A stretch of DNA of 64,000 nt from positions 23,350,501-23,414,500 of the forward strand of contig NC_084923.1 of the NCBI RefSeq assembly GCF_958298935.1, written 5' to 3'. The notes beneath the pieces are model-generated. The model had not been told where the DNA came from, searched no databases, and saw nothing but the letters and a program-made list of their open reading frames with translations. Numbering within the stretch: position 1 is the stretch's first letter; the number at the start of each line of letters is the position of its first letter. A program made the position numbers and the translations under genes. This document shows, in pieces, positions 57,676 to 64,000 of this stretch. Source of the stretch: Phragmites australis. Its lineage: Eukaryota > Streptophyta > Magnoliopsida > Poales > Poaceae.

Positions 57676-59526
57676 TGTCGACCGAGAGTTCACACTACAG
57701 ACACAAGCACAAGCATATACTACCCATTTTAATCCATGGTTAAACAACGACGACAAAGAATAATAGTACAAAGCTAGCAAACCCTAACATGGGATTCCAA
57801 TTTAGACAAGCATGCAATGAAGGATAAATAACTACTCATGAATCCTAAAACAGGAGCAAGATATTCAAGGGCACTTGCCATCAGCTGAGGGTTGCTCGAA
57901 GTCTTCGAAAACTTGCTCTTGCAGATTCCCGAATTGACCACCTTCTAATCGACAAACTGAAAAAGCACACAAGGAAAACTACTAAGAACGGTACACCAAA
58001 CTATACTAAATATAAGTAGAAATCCTATAAAAGATTCTACACATCGCTACGAACATTTGAGCGTGGAAATCACCCAAATTGGAGCTACGAGCAAAACGTA
58101 TTGAGCTTTTGAAGTTTCAAGGGCTTATCTGCAAATTTTACTTGATTTTCAGAGAATAAACCTAATTGTTTTTATACTGAAAATCCTAATTATGACATCA
58201 TAAAATATTATCTGAATTATTTCTCAATTGGAAAACCAATGGAAATAGTTTACGAGCCCATGGACCACAGCTTGGAGGCCGGTCCATGGGTCCACGGTGG
58301 ACCATTTACATAAATGAAGAGGTATTCTATTTCGGTCGATGGATTTTGATCGGGTGGCCAGGGATTGAAGGAGCTCGGCCGGGAAGCGCAAACAAGGCCG
58401 GCGGCCGATCGATGGCGGCGAGGTTGCCGACGCATCACCGGAGATGCGCGAGAATGCGCATCCGACCACAAATTTTGACGGCAAGCGGCGCAAAGAGGGG
58501 TAGCCGGCGGAGAGGGGCTAAGGAAGGCCGACGACGGAGAGGGGTAGCCGACAGGCTTCAAGCTCGGTGAGGGCGGAGGGAGGTCGAGGAGCGGCGCAAA
58601 CGAACCCACGGACACCTGAGTACATGGAAAGAGGGTCAGAATGGTCAAAGGGAGCTCGCCGGTGATAGATTGAAGTGGCGGAGCTACTCACCAGCGTTGA
58701 AGAAGAACGTGACGCCTAGGACGAATCCGAGCGAAAAGTGAGGTGGGAGCGGTGAAATGGGTGCAAAACGTCGTAAGGAAATCAATGGGCGGCTTAAATA
58801 CTCAAGAGAGGCAACAAATTGTCCGGATTTGAAGAGAAATGGCCAGCAGCTTAATGGAGATGAATGCAGCGGTTTCCGCATTTGTGAGGGATTAAGGAGG
58901 GGTAAACGACCGGGAAGGGATGAATAGGGGGTGGGGTTCTCAGACAGGGTTTAATTGAGTCGAGATGGCGCGGGGAGGTGACAATTTGAATGGGTGACGG
59001 CGAAATTTGGGGGCAATCCGAGCAGTGGGAGGAAGGAGAACGGGAGTCAGCTCGGGCAGCTTGGTGGCTTGCTGCGTGGCTTGGCTCGGGGCGGGGCCCA
59101 GGCAGCAGGGAGACAGGGAAGGAAGGGGCCGGCTCGGGCAGGCGTAGGCTAGCTCGACCAAGTGTGCCAGCGGGGGAAAAAAAAGAAAGGCCCACGCGGG
59201 AAGGAAAGAAAGGGAGAGGGGGAAGGAAAGAAATGGGCCAGGGAAAAAGGAATCGACCTGAGAACCTTTTAACAATTTTGAAATGTCTTTTTTTTTAGAT
59301 TTTGAACAAATTTCAAAAGGGGTTTGAAGGAGCGACTTCTAGCGATCTTTTGCAAACATTTTTCAAGCATGAAAACCTATTGCAACTATGACAACATGAA
59401 TGCATCAAACTTATGGCAAAATTAAATGTAGAAATTAAGTTCTTCTATTAAAAAAATTGCAACTCCTATTTAAAATTCTAGCAAAATTTTAAACTATTGC
59501 AAAAATTTGAAATTTAGGGTGTTACA
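57676..59526 (-). repeat. Minus-strand gypsy LTR (Tekay/Del-like), probably solo
   Basis: Read on the minus strand it starts TGTAACACCCTAAATTTC, like the solo LTR at 18674, and ends about GGTCGACA at 57676. Minus-strand AGGAGCAAG/CAAGTGCCCTTGAATAT near 57860 parallels CAAGAATA...CAAGTGTCCTTGATCAT at 21400-21450. The GC-rich block 58350-59260 corresponds to the GC-rich part of the other LTR. No matching 5-bp duplication was found, so the left edge is uncertain. Readings at 58224-59298 are LTR sequence. Confidence 0.6.
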
Positions 59527-60967
59527 GGCGTGGTGGTGGCTGGCGGCGTGCTGTCAGCACGTGGATCGATGTCTGCTGGTCTCGGTCGTGGCTGTGCCAC
59601 TGGTGCTTGCTACCGTGGGTGCTACTGGTGCTGCCAAGGCCGATGCATATGCATCCGCATGGATGCTCATGCAGGCTCTCTGTCGTGCGCTGGCTGCCTT
59701 GTGGCGATGCAACGGTGACGCCTATGTGGTGTCCTGTGCTCTAGCTATGATTTTGCCCCCGCCCCTGCCCGCTGCAGTTTGGTTCCTCTTTGGGCTTTGC
59801 CCTGAAGTGTTGTGTGTGCTGTTTGCTCGGCCGCTGTGGTGGTGCCTCCGCAGCAGTGTGACGTGCGAAATGTGGTGTGGCAATGGGGGGTGGGTGCCGA
59901 GCCGGTTGGGAGCACTATTGTTGCTGATCCGGATGGCAACGCTATGCTTCTGCGTGGCCACGGTCAATAGTGCGGCGCTCCGGCGCGTGCCGGTCTGGCT
60001 CCGGTTGGCGACCGAAGCTTGCTTCAGCTTTGGCATGGTTTTGGCGAGATTTGCTCAGCTTGTGCCTTTTCTGTGCATGTGTTTGGGGGTGGGGAGTCGT
60101 GAGCGAAAGCTCAGATCGGCATTCTACTAGTGCCAATGTTGATGACTCCTGCGGGTGCCATTTCCTCCCTGAAGGTGATATTGTGGCGTCTCTCCTGCCC
60201 GGGGGCATCCCTGGGTGAAAAGACACCGGCTTCTTTTATTGGTTGGCCCCTACGCCTTCGCTTGGTGTGGCGACGTTTCCCACTTCATGTGGCGTTCCCA
60301 GTATCAGTTGTTGCCTGATGCGTACTCCTCCGAAGCGACGCGCCCGATGGCTTTTTGGGGGTTTGGTTTGGTGTGGGAGTAGGAATTCGCCAACCAAGTT
60401 GCCGCTGGCGTGGAAGCAGGGTTTCGTTAGCTTGTTGCTCAGTTGTTGGTTTTGGTGCGCGAGTTGAGTTAGGTTGGGTGCGATGGTTTATTGGTTGTAT
60501 CATGTGTTGTGGGCACCGTTGTATTGTTCGAGGTTGTTTTCACCGGCTTCTCCTATAAGTTCTGCCCCTACGTCATCGCTTCACGGCGGCTCTTTCAGTT
60601 TGGCCCTTCTCAACAGGGTTTTGATCCAATGTGTGCTCCTCCGAAGCGACGTGCTGCCGACTTATGTGGTAGAGAGGTGCGGCGTGGGAGCAAGGCTACA
60701 TCGACCGAGTTGTGAGGAACTATTGTTTGGTTGGTTAGCGCACGAGTTGAGTTGGGTTGGTCCTGTCTGTTGTCAGGTTTGTGCTTTTGGTGAAAGCGTC
60801 GCCCGTGGAGTTGAGGTTGTATTGTCGTCCCGGGGTTGTATATCGATTTTTCTTCAAAACTACGTGATTGTGAGGTTTTCGGGCTCGGGTTCCCTTATAA
60901 ACTAGGTCAATTCTCTTCTTCTATGAAAAATCGACAATGCTCTTGCCGTCTTTTTGAGAAAAAAAAG
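59527..60967 (+). mobile_element. 3' end of a 5'-truncated LINE
   Basis: The right end reads CTATGAAAAATCGACAATGC, then TCTTGCCGTCTTTTTGAG and a run of A residues (60959-60966). This is the usual 3' terminus of grass LINEs, where a short conserved tail precedes poly(A). Upstream DNA is GC-rich without RT or endonuclease motifs and is probably 3' untranslated region. It contains a degenerate internal duplication (see the repeat at 60325). The left boundary is assumed at the LTR edge. The 207-codon reading at 59507-60130 starts inside the LTR and has no recognisable domain. Confidence 0.55.
60325..60760 (+). repeat. Degenerate direct duplication, spacing about 300 bp
   Basis: CTCCTCCGAAGCGACG occurs at 60325-60340 and 60636-60651. 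About 120 bp after each, GCGCGAGTTGAGTTAGGTTGG (60457) and GCGCACGAGTTGAGTTGGG (60738) recur. The two blocks are diverged copies lying in the presumed LINE 3' region. Confidence 0.65.
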
Positions 60968-62138
60968 GTGGGGGTGACCTTCCTTGGAGGTTAGGGAAGG
61001 GGGCATGACGGCATGGAGCTCGCAAGCAGCCAGCTGGAAGCAGAGGTTGCCGGGTTGATAGCAGCACCGATGTCCACTGCAAAGGGTGGGGAGTCATCGG
61101 AGCTTTGGCGAGGTCGAGGAGCGAAGAGGCAGAAGAGAAGTTGGGGAAGATGAGAAACCAGTTATTTACGGTCTCTCCATTTGCGCACCGGTTAGCTCGC
61201 TCACGATCCACTGCGGGATAGATATCCCCTTGCCAGATGCGTATATCGGAAAACGCTATTGGAAGTCTGAAAGAATCCAGTGCCTTATTCAACTGGGATA
61301 CTACTGAAGTTATAGCACAATTTGGCCATTGCAGTCTCTCAATGATAGAGTAACTGCTATTTGTCTTGACTAAATCTTGATTATCGTAGGAGCTATGGGC
61401 TCATATTTGGCCACGATGTTGCGAGCTAGAAATAAGGTGATTCAACAAAGTTTGCATTGGCATTTGCCAAGGCCTTTTACAAACTTTGCTTTGTAGGCAC
61501 TTCTCTGCCCCTTTTTCTTAAACCCAAAGTTTCGGGCGCATGCTTCCCATCCAAGTACCAGGACGAGGCCTGACCGCCTGAGGCATAGGCCGTCTTTCAG
61601 ATTTTGGCAATAGCACTTCTCAAGTATCTATGCTGCCATACTATTTGGCATATTTTTCCCACATGTACCGTCAGCAAGGCCACAAGAAATCATTATGAAC
61701 CATACGAACGCTACATGAAAATCTTAATAATTATGGACCATATGAAAGCTATTTGAAAATTCTTCGAGCTCAATGATGTCAAGCTATACGGAGCAAAATG
61801 AACTTGTATATTCACATCATAATAATGTAAAATGGAAATTTTCCCATGTGCAAGCAGTTCTAAGTCCGTGCTCGCTGCATCTGAGCCCTTCTTCCTTTCC
61901 CCATCCCGAACAATTTGACGGCGATCCCACTCGGCACCTACTCAATGCAAATGTGTGGTTTGGATAGTGAAGCGTGCACATGTACATAGGGTAAATCCAC
62001 ACTACAGTTTTACTACGAATGGCACTCAGAAGGGCAATGTGCAGGTTTAGTGCATTTGTACTTAATTTGGCTTGCTCATCTTCTTGATTCTATGAGTTTT
62101 TCCTATCTCCCATCACTAGGATCCTGGTTCTTCTCACT
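60968..62138. other. Intergenic stretch between the LINE end and the LAZY-like gene
   Basis: No supported gene. It contains a 38-bp imperfect tandem repeat at 61692-61767 and, at its right end, the presumed 3' untranslated region of the minus-strand LAZY-like gene. Confidence 0.45.
61692..61767. repeat. Two imperfect copies of a 38-bp unit
   Basis: ATTATGAACCATACGAACGC (61692) and ATTATGGACCATATGAAAGC (61730) start two adjacent units, each followed by TACATGAAAATCTT or TATTTGAAAATTCTT. Confidence 0.75.
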
Positions 62139-63423
62139 TCATATCTCCAGAACAATAACTGCAAGAAACAAGAAGAGGATTTTCCGTCAGGCATAGAAAC
62201 TTTTGACATTGCCTGCAGCCCTGCACTGATGAGAGTGTTTGAAGTAAGGTGGAGCAAAGCTTTGGACTTACATTCAGAATCTGTTCTGTCCCACCTGCAG
62301 CTCTCCTCTTTCTCCCCCTCCTCACAGCCACGACGACGATCACCTTGCCTCCTCCCCTTCGCTGGATCCTCCAAGAAGTACTTCCTTGATGCCGTCGTGC
62401 CGTTGCTCGGCCTGGCATTGATCTTCTCCCCGAGCACCGTCCGAAAGAACTGTCAAGTACAACAGAGTTTATGTTCAAACGACATTAGAGACATCAGACA
62501 TAGTTGCATAAAGCTTATTCGTGCAGGTCATTTGCACATGCATACCTTCTCCATTCTTGATTCCACTAAATCCTTCAAGCTTGATGCCAGCGTGGTGAAG
62601 CCGCCATTCCAGACGAAGGCCTTCTTGAGCAGGAACTTCAACGACTTGTGCCTGGTGCTGCCTTTGCTGGTGTTGGTGAGCAGGTCCCTGGCCATGGTCA
62701 GTATGATCTTTGTGTCCGGCGAGAGGTCGCCGTTCTCTCCGTCGCCGTCACCATGCTTCGTATGAACCCTCCTGTCCACCTCGAGGCTGGACGGGTAGTT
62801 GAGGAACCTGTCCAGCGGCGGGCTGTCCTCGCCAGCCCCGGAGCCGCGGGCGCTGGACTTGGACTTTGCGCGCCGGAGGAGCCTCGCCAGGGCATCCTGG
62901 AGCTTCTCCACCTCCTCCACGGTGAACTCCGGCAGGTCCTCCACCGTGCAGCGGTCTCCTGACACCAGAGGTTCTTCATTTCCCAACGTGCCTACGGAGA
63001 GGAGGCCGGCTTGTGGCCATTCGTCGGCGTTGAGATGCTTCTCTGCTTCAGGAACGGCTTGGTAGCTCTCCTCCTGGACTGCAGCACCTAGCTCAATTGC
63101 AGAAACTGTATCTTTAGCATGGCAAACACTCCTGCGTTGATCAGCGATCACACAAACAGCAAATGCAGTGCAACGAGAGAGGGAATTACCGCGAGACGAT
63201 CTGACGGCTGCGCCATCGAATCTTCTGATCTCCGTCTTCCCATGGAACCTGCTCTGCACCCAGTTGATGATCTGCACACGCAACAGAATTGTAAGCTGCA
63301 TGTATTGTAGTGTATGTAACGTACAGTTCATCTGAAATGGTTTGGAACAAGGAATATATAACTTGTCACATGAGGAGCTAGTACTTATTTGCCATAAATG
63401 CAAGTGAGTTTACTTACGCCCAT
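62139..63423 (-). CDS. IGT/LAZY-family protein, DRO1/qSOR1-like, five coding exons
   Basis: LAZY-family proteins act in gravity signalling and set root or shoot growth angle, upstream of polar auxin flow at the plasma membrane. Exons on the minus strand: 63418-63423 (MG), 63190-63271, 62546-63111, 62272-62449 and 62139-62158. All borders are GT/AG and phases agree, giving 283 residues. Conserved pieces appear in family order: MGIINWVQSRFHGK at the start, WPQAGLLSVGTLGNEEPL (the IGT-type motif, with V for I), LPEFTVEEVEKLQDAL, PLDRFLNYPSSLEVDRR, SLKFLLKKAFVW, ESRMEK, and FIVLEI at the C-terminus (EAR-like region V). The last exon is only 20 nt and carries that motif. No lesion is seen, so it looks functional. 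Which LAZY/DRO paralogue it is cannot be settled by eye, though gene order favours qSOR1/DRL1. Confidence 0.9.
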
Positions 63424-63636
63424 GACTGTCTTGTTCCAGGAAGCTATGAGCTTACACCTGCAGTGACCTTGAGCAATGCTGCAATGCAATGGAAAAAGAA
63501 TGCGGAGAGCCAATGGGCAATGGCAACACCAGGAGTTTAGATTCAGGCGCTAATTTTGCAGGTCCCAATGCAGTGGCTTCTTCCGAGTGAGCGACACTAC
63601 CTTCTACTTCGGTTCCCTGCCCTGGGAAGGATGCTT

Positions 63637-63646
63637 AAATAGCTCA
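63637..63646 (-). promoter_or_regulatory. TATA-like element of the LAZY-like gene
   Basis: On the minus strand GCTATTTAAG lies about 215 bp before the start codon, a plausible TATA box for transcription toward lower coordinates. Confidence 0.4.
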
Positions 63647-63885
63647 AGGCCAGCATGCTATAATGAGGAGTCGACTCGATCTATGATGGACAAGTTAAGG
63701 GTCAGATTTGCGTCGAGTTTAAGGAAACCGTGTCGACTATATTATATTTTGCCATGGATATATTTGGATACATAAGTGAGCCGCTAAAAGATTATTCACG
63801 AGTAATCCGACAAGAACTAGTGAAGTGGTTCAATGTTTTCCCTGGACCTGTTCATGTGGTGGTCTTTACCGTAGGCTGGGCCTAA

Positions 63886-64000
63886 GAGCATCTTCAATTG
63901 ATTTTCTAAATTGGTTCCTTATAGAGAGATATAGAAAGGTATCCTAAAAATATTTACTCTATAAATCTTTCCCCTCCAGCAGACATCATATCTGTGACTC
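63886..64000. repeat. Possible start of a GAGCATCT-type transposon, cut by the window end
   Basis: GAGCATCTTCAATTGATTTT resembles the GAGCATCTCCAA ends shared by many plant non-autonomous transposons. The other end is beyond 64000. Confidence 0.3.

Noticed and set aside
58224..59298. Several overlapping 90- to 130-codon frames on both strands
   Set aside because: All fall in the GC-rich part of the minus-strand gypsy LTR and none has a recognisable motif.
59507..60130. 207-codon reading frame that looks like a hydrophobic protein
   Set aside because: It starts inside the gypsy LTR end, has no recognisable domain, and lies in GC-rich presumed LINE 3' sequence where long chance frames are common.
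61530..61590. Inverted resemblance to a 5S rRNA segment (CCCATCCAAGTACCAGGAC)
   Set aside because: Only a 13- to 20-bp stretch looks similar and the rest of a 5S gene, including the A box, is missing. It could be a 5S-derived SINE scrap, but I cannot support that.
1..64000. CRISPR arrays, phage genes or bacterial operons
   Set aside because: No regularly spaced identical repeats with unique spacers and no bacterial gene structure were seen; the repeats present are transposon termini or tandem duplications.

Overview
The window is plant nuclear DNA, almost certainly from a grass (Poaceae). It has GC-rich intron-bearing genes next to AT-rich intergenic DNA, stacks of Ty3/gypsy and Ty1/copia retrotransposons, CACTA and MITE-like DNA elements, and gene families best matched by grass proteins. 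The species cannot be fixed from the sequence alone. There is no sign of bacterial, phage or CRISPR content.

Layout. 1-4953: degraded chromodomain-type gypsy pol (Tekay/Del-like) with its 3' LTR. 4954-11289: transposon debris, comprising a minus-strand copia-type LTR with primer-binding site, a CACTA transposase fragment, a short tandem repeat, a diverged duplication and a 1.09-kb CACTA-type element. 11290-44365: one nested stack. A 1.34-kb non-autonomous CACTA element (3-bp target duplication CAT) is split by a copia element (11781-43510, target duplication AACGC). That copia element is split twice. One insertion is a long gypsy solo LTR (18674-22793, ACTTC), itself holding a CRM-type solo LTR (19697-20604, AGATC). 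The other is a CRM-type gypsy element (24648-39621, GGTTT), itself split by a young, nearly intact CRM-type element on the minus strand (25716-33370).

44366-64000 is the gene-bearing part. It holds an SPX-domain gene (46922-47784, +) with P1BS-like sites upstream, a broken elongation factor 1-delta/beta gene (about 51600-55140, +), and an IGT/LAZY-family (DRO1-like) gene (62139-63423, -) with five coding exons. Between them lie an unidentified coding fragment (about 49640-49794, -), a 789-bp inverted-repeat transposon, smaller MITE-like insertions, a copia LTR remnant, a minus-strand gypsy LTR and the 3' end of a LINE.

The three host genes are functionally unrelated: phosphate sensing, translation and gravitropic growth. 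Their order matches, as far as I recall, a rice chromosome 7 block (SPX6 - EF1-delta - qSOR1/DRO1-like), so the right third looks like a conserved syntenic block while the left two thirds is lineage-specific transposon fill. I see no convincing new biological system. The most informative items are the insertion stack with target duplications for nearly every layer, LTR-encoded pol tails in the CRM-type elements, U3-like palindromes ahead of the copia 3' ORF, and the EF1-delta lesions.
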